Below, one piece after another: positions 23,652 through 35,484 of a DNA stretch of 57,102 nucleotides; the stretch's first letter is position 1; each line of letters starts with the position of its first letter. Below the pieces are notes generated by a model. That model was given only the letters and a program-made list of their open reading frames with translations, did no database searches and was not told the origin of the DNA. The stretch is from Bacteroidales bacterium (GTDB lineage: Bacteria > Bacteroidota > Bacteroidia > Bacteroidales > UBA932): contig JAFUDV010000064.1 in the NCBI GenBank assembly GCA_017464245.1, positions 1-57,102 on the forward strand. The letters are read 5' to 3'. Both the position numbers and the translations under genes were made by a program.

Positions 23652-26131
23652 TACTCCACGACATATTCGGCCACCTTGCCGGAAGAGAGGGCGGAGAGCA
23701 TTCCCTTCAGGGAGGCGGCGGTGATTCCGTTCACGCTTTCCTTGTAGTGCGTGACCATGTCCTTGCCGATGCCGTAACGGGCCACGACGGAGGAGACGAC
23801 GGTCTCCGGCTCCGACAGTTCCCGGTTCATCTCGGCGAGGACGAGCGCCTTGTAGGCATTGACATCCTTCTGGGAAAGGTTGGCCTGGGCAGCCTTGCGG
23901 ATGCCATGACGGATGGCCGGCAGGGCTGCGGCGGCGTTCCCGCCCTCGCAGGAAACGACCATCCAGAGCCGCTCCTGGGGATAGGAATGGAAACCGCAGG
24001 TCACTTCCGTGGACAGGCCCGTCCCCTCGAGCGCCGTGACGACCTGGCGGCGGAGCACGTCGGCCCCGACCTGGGCCATCACGTAGTTGACCCCGGAGAG
24101 CGGAAATTCCGCATCCAGCCGGACATAGGCGCCCTTCGCGCCTTCCTTTCCGTTCTTCACGGAGGGTCCTGACACCGGCGTGTACCGGACCGACTTCCGG
24201 GCCTCGGATCCCCGCTGCGTGCGGAAACCGCCCACATACCGGAGGAGGGCCCGCCGGGCGGCGTTCTCATCGACATCACCCACGATGACGAGCATGCCGT
24301 CGTTGACCCGGGAGAAGCGGGACTCCCAGAACTGCGCGGCCTTGGCCTGCGTGGCCGGTCCCAGGGCCGACGGATATTTCCGCGACGTATAGGTGAAACC
24401 CGGATACATCTGCTTGTAGAGCCGGTCCTCCACGGACTCGTGGGCCCAGGCGGCATTGCGCAGGTAGATGTCGAACTCGCCCCGGTTCACGGTGCGGCTG
24501 TTCCCGAGGGCCAGGAGGGCCTTCAGGAGGGACGGAAGCTTCGAGGAAGGGGCGCTGCCGTGGATGGACGTGAACGTCAGGGAGACCTGCGCCTCCATGC
24601 CGATGCCGTTCACGGCCAGATGGTCCCGGAAATCGGCGGCGGACATGCCTCCGGCGTCATACAGGGACAGCATGTCCCCGAAATAGCCGCCTTCCCCCTC
24701 CAGCAGGCCGGACACGCCGGAGAGGCCGCCGCCGAGCAGGAGGGCATAGCTGAACATCCCGCTGCCGGGGACCTGCTTGTACACGACCCGGATGCCGTTG
24801 GAGAAGGTCCACAGGCTGCCGCCCGAGACAGGCTCGGGCTTCGTTTCCTTGATTTTCACCTTCGGACAGCTCACATCCAGGGAGGAAGTGTCCCGCTGCC
24901 AGGAATAGTCCTTGGATTCCGGGAAGGTGGAACCGTACAGATAGGCCAGGTTGTACTGGAACAGGGCATTGTCCTCGTCCAGGGAATCCAGCTGCGCCCG
25001 GTACTCGAGCGTCAGGTTGGAGAGCTGGCTCAGGAGCGAGGTCGAGAACTGGTTGAACAGGCGCGTCTCCGTGCTGTCCGGGACGTTCTTCCGGGCGAAC
25101 AGGCGCGTTTCCTCGCTGTAGGGGGCCAGGTTCGCCCCGTACAGGAAATGGGAGATGCAGCGGTCCACGTACTTCCGGTTTCCGAGGCTCTGCGCCCCCC
25201 GCTGGAGCATGCCGGCAAGCATTGCCTGCTTCGCTTCGGCGAACTCCTTCACGGGGACACCGAACTCGTCCAGGCCGGCGAGCGACTGGGAGACCGTCTT
25301 CATCGCCGCCTCCAGGTGCTCCCGGTCCGTGAGGACCTCCACGGCGTACTCCTCGTCCCCGCCCGTCTCGGAGCTGTTCAGGTACTGGAAATCCACCTTT
25401 CCGTAAGGGATGCCGGCGTCCCGGAGATTGCGTTCGATCCGCCGCAGGGCGATCGTGCGGAACTCCCGGCTCAGGATACCCATCACCAGGGCCTGCGCCG
25501 TGTTCATCTGCTCATGGGCCGTCCGGGGAGAGGCATAGGCGATGCGGACGACCCCCTTGTCCCCGGTATGCGTGGGCCGGAACACCACGGAGGGCATCAC
25601 CGACGGTTCCCACACATAATCCGGTCCATGGCTGTTTTCCACGAAATGCTGCGGGACCATCATCGAGAAGATATCCATCTTCTTCTTGAACTCCACCGGA
25701 TCGATGTCGCCGCTCACGATGACGGCCTCATCGGCCTGGGAGGCGGCCACCTGCGCAAAGGTCACCAGGAGGGTGGAGTCCAGCACGTTGGCGTCATAGA
25801 CCGGGACGCGGTCCAGATGGAGGACGGTATGGCCGTCCTGCTCCTGGAACCAGCCGCCGGGACGGGGACCGATGCCGCTCCGCCTCAGGAAGCGGGTGTC
25901 CAGCTGTTCGTCAGAGCCGGCGACAGGCGCTTCCCCGCGCCGCACGAGGGCGAAATCGGCAAAACCTTTCACTTCGTCGTTCCGGACCATATAATAGGCG
26001 ACCCCGCAGCGGAGCGTCCCTTTCTGGACCTTGCCGTCCACGGGAAGGAAAGGCAGGGGCTGTGCTGGCACAATTATTGAAAAAGCCAAGAAGGCCAGAC
26101 TGGAAACTATGGAGAAGAGTCGGGTCGACAT
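23651..26131 (-). CDS. M16-family (insulinase-like) protein, probably without catalytic zinc site
   Basis: Exported protein of 826 residues with a signal peptide ending near VPAQ (residue 24). The architecture is that of a two-part M16 protein: an interface such as VIVSGDIDPVEFKKKM and later MLVIVGDVDENAARRALLRYVGGF are characteristic M16 C-domain segments. The zinc motif HxxEH expected in the first ~80 residues is absent, and the N-terminal domain is short, so it is probably inactive or a partner subunit. ATG 26131 is chosen because it begins a good signal peptide and lies just after the promoter at 26153-26160. It is cotranscribed with the DUF3109 gene. Confidence 0.8.
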   Translation of the reverse strand: MSTRLFSIVSSLAFLAFSIIVPAQPLPFLPVDGKVQKGTLRCGVAYYMVRNDEVKGFADFALVRRGEAPVAGSDEQLDTRFLRRSGIGPRPGGWFQEQDGHTVLHLDRVPVYDANVLDSTLLVTFAQVAASQADEAVIVSGDIDPVEFKKKMDIFSMMVPQHFVENSHGPDYVWEPSVMPSVVFRPTHTGDKGVVRIAYASPRTAHEQMNTAQALVMGILSREFRTIALRRIERNLRDAGIPYGKVDFQYLNSSETGGDEEYAVEVLTDREHLEAAMKTVSQSLAGLDEFGVPVKEFAEAKQAMLAGMLQRGAQSLGNRKYVDRCISHFLYGANLAPYSEETRLFARKNVPDSTETRLFNQFSTSLLSQLSNLTLEYRAQLDSLDEDNALFQYNLAYLYGSTFPESKDYSWQRDTSSLDVSCPKVKIKETKPEPVSGGSLWTFSNGIRVVYKQVPGSGMFSYALLLGGGLSGVSGLLEGEGGYFGDMLSLYDAGGMSAADFRDHLAVNGIGMEAQVSLTFTSIHGSAPSSKLPSLLKALLALGNSRTVNRGEFDIYLRNAAWAHESVEDRLYKQMYPGFTYTSRKYPSALGPATQAKAAQFWESRFSRVNDGMLVIVGDVDENAARRALLRYVGGFRTQRGSEARKSVRYTPVSGPSVKNGKEGAKGAYVRLDAEFPLSGVNYVMAQVGADVLRRQVVTALEGTGLSTEVTCGFHSYPQERLWMVVSCEGGNAAAALPAIRHGIRKAAQANLSQKDVNAYKALVLAEMNRELSEPETVVSSVVARYGIGKDMVTHYKESVNGITAASLKGMLSALSSGKVAEYVVE

Positions 26132-26152
26132 GGAAATAGCTCGTTTGAAATG

Positions 26153-26160
26153 CAAAATTA
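26153..26160 (-). promoter_or_regulatory. -7 element (TAATTTTG) for the M16/DUF3109 operon
   Basis: Exact TAnnTTTG on the minus strand, 21 bases before ATG 26131. TTTG at 26186-26183 is 22 bases upstream and may be the -33 element. It overlaps the plus-strand promoter region of the TPR gene. Confidence 0.6.
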
Positions 26161-26174
26161 ACACAAAAAATTGC

Positions 26175-26182
26175 TATTTTTG
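26175..26182 (+). promoter_or_regulatory. -7 element (TATTTTTG) for the TPR-protein gene
   Basis: Exact TAnnTTTG match, 58 bases before ATG 26241. It lies only 14 bases from the divergent -7 element, so polymerase can occupy only one of the two promoters at a time. Confidence 0.6.
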
Positions 26183-26240
26183 CAAAATACGTGCAACAAC
26201 GGACAATGATTAAATATTAACAAATAAACCGCAAAGCAGT

Positions 26241-27176
26241 ATGAAAAGATTATTTGTGACTCTCGCTGCGCTTTCTCTCGCCGCAGGAATGGCTTCCGCC
26301 CAGGACTTCAACGCCGCCGTGGAAACTTTCAACATGGGTGCCCAGACCCTTGAGGCCAACAAGGCCGAGGCCCTGACCCAGTTCAAGAGCGCCCTCGCCC
26401 AGTTCGAGGCCTGCACGGAAGACGAGGCTGCCGAAATGGTCGCCCAGTGCAAGAAAATCATCCCCCAGACCATCCTCTCCATCGCCAAGGAGCAGATCAA
26501 CGAGGCCAGCTATGACGAGGCCGTCGCCACCCTCAAGGAGGCTGCCACCGTCGCCGGTGAATATGGCATCGAAGAAGTTGCTGCCGACGCCAAGGAGCTC
26601 ATTCCCAACGCTTATTCCCGCAAGGGTGCCGCCCTGCTGAAGGCCAAGGACTTCGCCGGTGCCGCCGCCGCCCTCAAGGAAGTGGTCGCCCTCACCCCCG
26701 AAGACGGTCAGAGCCAGCTCCTGCTGGGCCAGGCCCTGATGCAGGCCGGTGACAGCGACAACGCCGTCGCCGCCCTCGAGGCCGCTGCCGCCCTCGGCAA
26801 GGAAGACCAGGCCAAGAAGCTTCTCTCCAACCTCTTCCTCAAGGAAGGCATGGCCCTCGTGAAGGCCGGCAAGAGCGCCGACGCCATCGCCGCCCTCGAG
26901 AAGTCCAACAGCTACCTGGAGAGCGCCAACGCCTACAAGCTCATCGCCAGCGCCTACACCAAGCTGGGCAAGAGCAAGGACGCCATCGCCGCCTACAAGA
27001 AGTACCTCGAGGTGAGCCCGGACGCCAAGGATGCCGCCGACGTGATGTTCACCATCGCCGCCACCGCCCAGAAGGCCGGTGACAAGGCGACCGCCATCGA
27101 GTACTACAAGAAGCTCTCCGGCAACGCCAAGTACGCCGCCCAGGCCACCCAGCAGCTCGGTGCCCTGCAGAAGTAA
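26241..27176 (+). CDS. Exported TPR-repeat protein
   Basis: 311-residue periplasmic protein with a clear signal peptide (MKRLFVTLAALSLAAGMASAQ) and several tetratricopeptide units, for example at about residues 128-160, 165-195, 200-230 and 233-265 (AYKLIASAYTKLGKSKDAIAAYKKYLEVSP). It is unusually rich in Ala and Lys, and its codons are dominated by GCC, CTC and AAG, as seen in strongly expressed genes. TPRs bind partner proteins; the partner is not evident. It forms its own transcription unit with a strong terminator shared with the convergent beta-galactosidase gene. Confidence 0.85.
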   Translation: MKRLFVTLAALSLAAGMASAQDFNAAVETFNMGAQTLEANKAEALTQFKSALAQFEACTEDEAAEMVAQCKKIIPQTILSIAKEQINEASYDEAVATLKEAATVAGEYGIEEVAADAKELIPNAYSRKGAALLKAKDFAGAAAALKEVVALTPEDGQSQLLLGQALMQAGDSDNAVAALEAAAALGKEDQAKKLLSNLFLKEGMALVKAGKSADAIAALEKSNSYLESANAYKLIASAYTKLGKSKDAIAAYKKYLEVSPDAKDAADVMFTIAATAQKAGDKATAIEYYKKLSGNAKYAAQATQQLGALQK

Positions 27177-27195
27177 AGCTTCCTTTTTATCCAAC

Positions 27196-27234
27196 GCAAA
27201 AGAGGGCGGTCCGGATCCGGACCGCCCTCTTTGC
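27196..27234. terminator. Bidirectional terminator with 34-bp perfect palindrome
   Basis: Half-site AAAGAGGGCGGTCCGGA (27199-27215) is followed directly by its complement (27216-27232), giving a 15-bp stem with a GATC tip. T-rich tails follow on both strands, TTTGCTTG on plus and TTTTGCG on minus. It separates the convergent TPR and beta-galactosidase genes. Confidence 0.9.
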
Positions 27235-27245
27235 TTGTTCAAGGG

Positions 27246-30461
<3,216 letters not shown>

Positions 30462-30520
30462 TTATGACTTTATCCGTCTTCTTTTTGCGAACGCGGATAG
30501 TTTTCCGGTACTTTGCAGGG

Positions 30521-30553
30521 AAGGATCCGGGACTGGACCCGGGCAAGAATGAC
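30521..30553. repeat. Short repeat-like segment before the lipoprotein gene
   Basis: GGATCCGGGACTGGACCCGGG followed by CAAGAATGACA directly precedes ATG 30554. The CCGGG/CCCGG hairpin followed by GAATGACA resembles dispersed bacterial repeats, as does the segment at 6331-6392. Copy number is untested. Confidence 0.25.
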
Positions 30554-31717
30554 ATGAAGCGAATGCTGTTTTTCGGATGCCTCGGCGGCATCCTCCTGTC
30601 CGCCGCCTGCGAGCGGCTGGACGACGACCGCACTCTCCATACCGGAGAGAGAGACTACATTTTCACCCTGGAGGACGTGGCGCAGCTGCTCGCCGCCGTC
30701 CCCGTGGGCGATGCGCAGGTGGGAGAGGTGAAAGATGCCGTATCGGCCTCTTCCGACAACGGGTACGATACGGAATACACGATGAAGGACCTGTTCCTGA
30801 CGCCGGGGGCGGGCGTGGGGTCGGAAACGGCCACCCGCGTGGAGGCCTATCCGGAGCCCCTCCGGGACCTCATCACGGCGGCCGTCCGGAAAACCTTCGG
30901 AGACACCCGGTCCATGGACGCCGAGACCTTCCTGGACGCCCTGTCCGGATCGGATGTCCAGATCTACTGGCCGTATTCGGAGGAATTCGAAGGCGGCGAA
31001 ATGCCGGTCGTCACCTTCGACCCGGGGGACAATTCCGTCCGGAACATCGGCTATCTCCGACGGGAGGACGGGACGGTGGAGGAAGTCATCGTGGACGAAG
31101 ACATGGCCCGGGAACGCCCGGTCTGGGTGGTGAACCGGAATGCGGACGCGGAATACAAGTCCCTGGAGATGCGCCGGCGGGAGGATCCGGACTGGGGCCA
31201 GGGCGGGCTCATCACGGCCGGGACGAGGGCGTCCGGCAAGAACTACTTCCAGACGCTGGTCCTCCGCTCCTTCCAGGCGAACCGCCAGTACGACTCCTGG
31301 TTCGCCGGGGGCAGCGAGTTCTTCGTCAAATGCGGCGCCGTCGAGGACTTTACGGCCTCCACCGATGCGGAACTGCGGCTCTACTCCCCTTCCGTCACGG
31401 ACTTCCTCATCGTCGTCAAGCGGAGTGAAGTGGGAAAACCGGTGGACTTCAACGCCGTCCTCGTGTCGGAATGGACCGGCATGCTGGACAACTGCGCCTT
31501 CATGATGGTGGAAGACGACGGCGGCGCGCTCACCACCTGGAAGTGCTCGGCCATGGTCAAGTACAATTCCAAGAGCTATGGATTCGACATCGAGATCCCG
31601 CTCCACACCCGGGACGACATCGTGTGGCGCGGCGCCCTCACCCGCACCTACATCGAGCGCAACAGCGGCGCCGTCGGCCACTTCGGCGACGTGGACCTGG
31701 TGCTGGAGTTGATCTGA
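30554..31717 (+). CDS. Lipoprotein of unknown function
   Basis: 387-residue predicted lipoprotein. ATG 30554 gives MKRMLFFGCLGGILLSAAC with the lipobox Cys at residue 19; the open frame begins 30 codons earlier without a signal. The mature protein is acidic, with one distinctive segment IYWPYSEEFEGGEMPVVTFDP near residue 138 and a C-terminal half rich in beta-strand-like stretches (DAELRLYSPSVTDFLIVVKR). I do not recognise the family and see no catalytic motif. It stands alone, divergent from the beta-galactosidase gene and convergent with the U32 peptidase gene. No terminator is visible in the 11-base gap after it. Confidence 0.75.
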   Translation: MKRMLFFGCLGGILLSAACERLDDDRTLHTGERDYIFTLEDVAQLLAAVPVGDAQVGEVKDAVSASSDNGYDTEYTMKDLFLTPGAGVGSETATRVEAYPEPLRDLITAAVRKTFGDTRSMDAETFLDALSGSDVQIYWPYSEEFEGGEMPVVTFDPGDNSVRNIGYLRREDGTVEEVIVDEDMARERPVWVVNRNADAEYKSLEMRRREDPDWGQGGLITAGTRASGKNYFQTLVLRSFQANRQYDSWFAGGSEFFVKCGAVEDFTASTDAELRLYSPSVTDFLIVVKRSEVGKPVDFNAVLVSEWTGMLDNCAFMMVEDDGGALTTWKCSAMVKYNSKSYGFDIEIPLHTRDDIVWRGALTRTYIERNSGAVGHFGDVDLVLELI

Positions 31718-31728
31718 AAACAAGGAAG

Positions 31729-33540
31729 TCAGCGGACGGTCATCTCGCAGGCGCGGCAGTCGAAGTCCAGGCGCAGGCGGCGGCCGTTGTTCACGAGGTA
31801 AAGCGGCTCGGGACGGGTGCCCGGACGCTGTTTCGGGCACAGTCCGAGTTCATGGCGGAGGCAGTACCTGGTACGCATGTATTCGATGCCGTCCCGGTGG
31901 GTGAGCTCGTAGGCATCCTCCATCTCCAGGGCGCCTCTTTCCCGGTAGATTTCCCGCGCGACGGAATTCGCCACATTGTCCTTGTAGGTCAATTTCTCCG
32001 GGGCGGGAAGCGGATCGACCCTCCCCTTCCGAAGGGGCCGCATCCGGACCGGGAGCGTGTCCAGCCGATCCGCCAGCTGACGCCGGACGCCGTTCAGGAA
32101 AGCGGCGGAGAGGAAGGGTACCGGTCCGTCCGTCTCCACATCGGCCACCGCAAAGGAATAGAATCCGGCGCGTTTGGACAGCTGGACCCGGACGGAAGCC
32201 AGCATGCGTTCCGCATCCCGGGCGGCATCGACCGCGACCGTCTCGGTGACAGCGGCTTTCCGGCCATCTTCCGTGACCGCTTCGGCATGGAGAGCCGTCC
32301 CGCTTTCCAGCCGCACCCGGACCGTGACGCCGATTTCCCGCACGGGACGGTCGGCTTCCATCTTCCGTTCGAAATCCGCGTCGATGTTGCGGTACAGCCG
32401 GAGCCCCGGCCGCAGGCCCTCCACCGGCTTGCATCGGATCGTGAAACCGTCGCAGACATCGCCCCGGAAGCCCACGATGCCCCCGTCCTTCCCCACGAAG
32501 GCGAACCCGTCTCCGTTATGGAGAGAAAGGCCGGCGTCGGCGGGACGGACCGTCAGGGAACCCGGCTTCACGGACGCGACGGTGCCGATGTACTCGCCCA
32601 TGGACTTGGGGGCGTCCATCGAGGCCCAGGAGCCGCGCTTCCCGTCCAGGAAGAGTTCCGTATAGTCCCGGTTGAAGGTCTTTTTCAGATCGGGCGCGAA
32701 GCCGCCCCGGAGCGTACCGAAGGAGGACCGGCAATAGCGGTCCGGATAGCGGCGCACCAGCGCGTCCAGCGCCTCGGAATAAGCCCGGACGACATTCCGG
32801 ACATAGGAGATGCTTTTCAGCCGGCCCTCGATCTTGAACGAATCGGCACCGGCCCCGGCGAGATCCTCCAGCCGGTGGATCAGGTTGAAGTCCTTCAGGG
32901 ACAGGAGCGCCTTGTTCCGCGCCAGCACATGCCCCTCCCCGTCCTCCAGGTCATACAGAGAACGGCAGGCCTGGACGCAGGCGCCCCGGTTCGCGCTCCG
33001 GCCTGCCAGACGCTCCGACAGGTAACACTGGCCGCTGTAGCACACGCACAAGGCCCCATGCACGAAACACTCCAGTTCCGCGTCCACCGATTCCCGGATG
33101 GAACGGATCTGCTCCAGCGACAGTTCCCGTTCCAGCACCAGCCGCCCGTAGCCCAGGCTCTCCGAGAAACGGGCCTTTTCCGGTGTCCGGATGGCACACT
33201 GGGTGGAGGCATGCAGGATCATCCCTTCCGGGGCCAGCCGCGTGACGGCCGAGTCCTGGACGATGAGGGCGTCCACTCCGGCGCTGGAGAGCTCCTGCAG
33301 GAGCCTGCGGGCCTCCGGGATCTCTTCATCGTAAACCAGCGTATTGAAAGTCACATAGATACGGACACCGAACCGATGCGCATATGCACACAGCTGACGG
33401 ATATCCTCCACCGGGTTCCCCGCGGCCTGGCGCGCTCCGAACGCCGGTCCGGCGATATAAACGGCATCGGCACCGCAGTCGATGGCTGCCATGCCGATTT
33501 CTGCCGTGCGGGCGGGTGCGAGGAGTTCGAGGGGCCGCAC
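31729..33540 (-). CDS. U32-family peptidase / tRNA hydroxylation-type protein
   Basis: 603-residue cytoplasmic protein of the U32 family. Members such as TrhP/RlhA act in RNA base hydroxylation, and others were described as collagenase-like proteases, so the activity is open. The start MRPLELLAPAR and the family signature ECFVHGALCVCYSGQCYLS near residue 155 are present. Additional conserved Cys (NRGACVQAC) suggest an Fe-S cluster. The C-terminal third is the domain common in the long Bacteroidota members. It starts one base after the prmC stop, last gene of the operon PBP1A-ddl-prmC-U32. Confidence 0.88.
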   Translation of the reverse strand: MRPLELLAPARTAEIGMAAIDCGADAVYIAGPAFGARQAAGNPVEDIRQLCAYAHRFGVRIYVTFNTLVYDEEIPEARRLLQELSSAGVDALIVQDSAVTRLAPEGMILHASTQCAIRTPEKARFSESLGYGRLVLERELSLEQIRSIRESVDAELECFVHGALCVCYSGQCYLSERLAGRSANRGACVQACRSLYDLEDGEGHVLARNKALLSLKDFNLIHRLEDLAGAGADSFKIEGRLKSISYVRNVVRAYSEALDALVRRYPDRYCRSSFGTLRGGFAPDLKKTFNRDYTELFLDGKRGSWASMDAPKSMGEYIGTVASVKPGSLTVRPADAGLSLHNGDGFAFVGKDGGIVGFRGDVCDGFTIRCKPVEGLRPGLRLYRNIDADFERKMEADRPVREIGVTVRVRLESGTALHAEAVTEDGRKAAVTETVAVDAARDAERMLASVRVQLSKRAGFYSFAVADVETDGPVPFLSAAFLNGVRRQLADRLDTLPVRMRPLRKGRVDPLPAPEKLTYKDNVANSVAREIYRERGALEMEDAYELTHRDGIEYMRTRYCLRHELGLCPKQRPGTRPEPLYLVNNGRRLRLDFDCRACEMTVR

Positions 33541-33541
33541 G

Positions 33542-34444
33542 TTATTTCGTATAGAAGATGAAGCGGTTCCGGTCGTAGAAGTCCTTGACGATGTCGGTCT
33601 GGTTGAAGCCGGCCTCGCGGAACACCGCCTCCGTCTCCTTTCCCAGGACCTCGTTGATTTCCGTCAGGCCCTTGCCCTCGGCCGCCAGGAAACGCTCCGA
33701 CCAGCGGGCGATGGCCCGGTAGAACTTGAGCGGGTCCTCGTCCGGGACGAACAGGGCCGACGCGGGTTCGTAGTCCAGCACGTTCTTCCGGATCAGGGGC
33801 TTTTCGGACTCCATCACGTAGGGCGGATTGGAAAGGATGAGGTCGAATTCCCCGAAGTTGAATTCCTGCTCCGGATCCAGGACGTCGGCATTGACGAACG
33901 TCGGAGTCTGGGCGCCGGAAGCCTTCATCTCGGAGGAGAAATTCTGGCTCCGGGCCACGTCCAGGGCACCTTCCGAGTTGTCCACGCCCACGACCCGGCA
34001 TCCCGGCACCGCCAGGGCCACCGTCCAGGCGATGTTGCCCGATCCGGTGCACAGGTCCAGGATGCGGACAGGGTCGGCCGTACGGCCGTAGGGGATGCGC
34101 CGCTGCTTGATCCGGGCCGCCAGCTTGATGGCCTCCCGCACCAGGAGTTCCGTTTCGGGACGCGGCACGAGGACGTTCTTGTCCACCTTGAAGATATGGC
34201 CGCAGAACTCGGTCTTTCCTACCACGTACTGGATGGGCTCGCCGGCCTGGAGCCGCACCATCGCCTCCGCAAGCGGCTGGACCTTTTTCTTGTCGATCTG
34301 GTACTGCGGTTCGATGATGTGGGTATAGTTCTTGGTGCCCAGGATCTCGGAGCACAGCTGGAGGACCACGGCCTTGGCTTCCGCCGTGGGATACAGGCTC
34401 TCCAGGGAGGCGACACCGTCTTTGATGAATTCGGACAGAAGCAT
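33542..34444 (-). CDS. prmC: Release factor glutamine methyltransferase
   Basis: Methylates the GGQ glutamine of peptide-chain release factors using S-adenosylmethionine. It has 300 residues. The N-terminal helical domain covers ~1-85, then GEPIQYVVGKTEFCG and VPRPETELLV lead into the methyltransferase fold with SAM motif ILDLCTGSGNIAW near residue 128. The active-site NPPYV motif, shared by the N5-glutamine methyltransferases, is near residue 205. Length and motif order are normal. It follows ddl by four bases in the same operon. Confidence 0.94.
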   Translation of the reverse strand: MLLSEFIKDGVASLESLYPTAEAKAVVLQLCSEILGTKNYTHIIEPQYQIDKKKVQPLAEAMVRLQAGEPIQYVVGKTEFCGHIFKVDKNVLVPRPETELLVREAIKLAARIKQRRIPYGRTADPVRILDLCTGSGNIAWTVALAVPGCRVVGVDNSEGALDVARSQNFSSEMKASGAQTPTFVNADVLDPEQEFNFGEFDLILSNPPYVMESEKPLIRKNVLDYEPASALFVPDEDPLKFYRAIARWSERFLAAEGKGLTEINEVLGKETEAVFREAGFNQTDIVKDFYDRNRFIFYTK

Positions 34445-34448
34445 GGGC

Positions 34449-35468
34449 TTAGGCGTTTTCGATGATCGTGGTCAGGAAATCGGTGAAGCTCAGGCCGGCG
34501 GCGCGGACCATCTTCGGGACCAGCGAGGCGTTGGTCATGCCCGGGATGATGTTGACCTCCAGGAAATAGATGCCGTCGGGAGCCGATATGTAATCCATCC
34601 GGACCAGGCCCTTGCAGCCCAGGCGGCGGTAGATGCGGCGGGAAATGTCCTGGATGCGGGCCGTCAGTTCGTCGGAAATCTCCGCCGGACAGACCTCCCG
34701 GCTGCAGCCGTTGTACTTGGCGTCATAGTCGAACCAGCCGGTCTCGGAGATGATCTCAATGACAGGCAGGGCCTTCACCTTGCCCCCGTCGGTATAGACG
34801 GCGCAGGTGAGCTCGTGCTCCGACTGGATGCCCTTCTCCACGATGACGGTATCCCCTTCCGTGAGGGCGAACCGGACGGCGGCGGGCAGGTCCTCCTCCT
34901 TCGTCACGCGGGTGATGCCGAAGCTGGAACCGGCGGACGTGGGCTTCACGAACAGGGGCAGGCCCAGCTCCTCCACCGCCTTCCGGGAGAAGGCTTCCAG
35001 GTCGTCCCCCTTGCGGAAGAAGGCGTCCGGAGCCAGTTTCACGTAATCCGCATCCCGCAGGTAGCTCTTGCAGGAGTACTTGTCGAACGCCACCGTGGTG
35101 ACGAAGGCGCTGCAGGAAGAGTGCGGGACGCCCAGCATCTCGAAATACCCCTGCAGGAGGCCGGTTTCGCCCGGTGCGCCGTGCTGCATGATATACACGA
35201 AGTCGAACTTGACCTTCTCGCCCAGGACGCGGACGGAGAAATCGGTCTTGTCCACCTGGGGCTGCGCCCCTTCCGGGAACGGGACCCGCATCGAGTTGGC
35301 CTTCCGCATCGCGACGAGCTTCCAGTCCCCGAAACGGGCGAAGATTTCATAGACGTCATATTTGAACTCGTCGATCCGGGAAGCGGTGAACTCTCCGCTC
35401 CGGCAGGCGACCTCCCATTCGGAGGAATCACTGCCGTAGATGACGGCAATACTCTTGTACTCAGACAT
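34449..35468 (-). CDS. ddl: D-alanine--D-alanine ligase
   Basis: Joins two D-alanines with ATP for peptidoglycan precursors. The 339-residue product starts at ATG 35468 (MSEYKSIAVIYG); an upstream extension of 21 codons has no support. The ATP-grasp marks are in place: QHGAPGETGLLQGYFEMLGVPHSS near residue 95, FVKPTSAGSSFGI near residue 170, and metal/ligand residues in FLEVNIIPGMT near residue 305. The usual EVNTxPG is EVNIIPG here, a mild change. The gene sits between PBP1A and prmC, so this operon feeds cell-wall synthesis. The VanX-type protein elsewhere in the window would cleave its product. Confidence 0.94.
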   Translation of the reverse strand: MSEYKSIAVIYGSDSSEWEVACRSGEFTASRIDEFKYDVYEIFARFGDWKLVAMRKANSMRVPFPEGAQPQVDKTDFSVRVLGEKVKFDFVYIMQHGAPGETGLLQGYFEMLGVPHSSCSAFVTTVAFDKYSCKSYLRDADYVKLAPDAFFRKGDDLEAFSRKAVEELGLPLFVKPTSAGSSFGITRVTKEEDLPAAVRFALTEGDTVIVEKGIQSEHELTCAVYTDGGKVKALPVIEIISETGWFDYDAKYNGCSREVCPAEISDELTARIQDISRRIYRRLGCKGLVRMDYISAPDGIYFLEVNIIPGMTNASLVPKMVRAAGLSFTDFLTTIIENA

Positions 35469-35484
35469 ATCGGTCGATAGGTTG

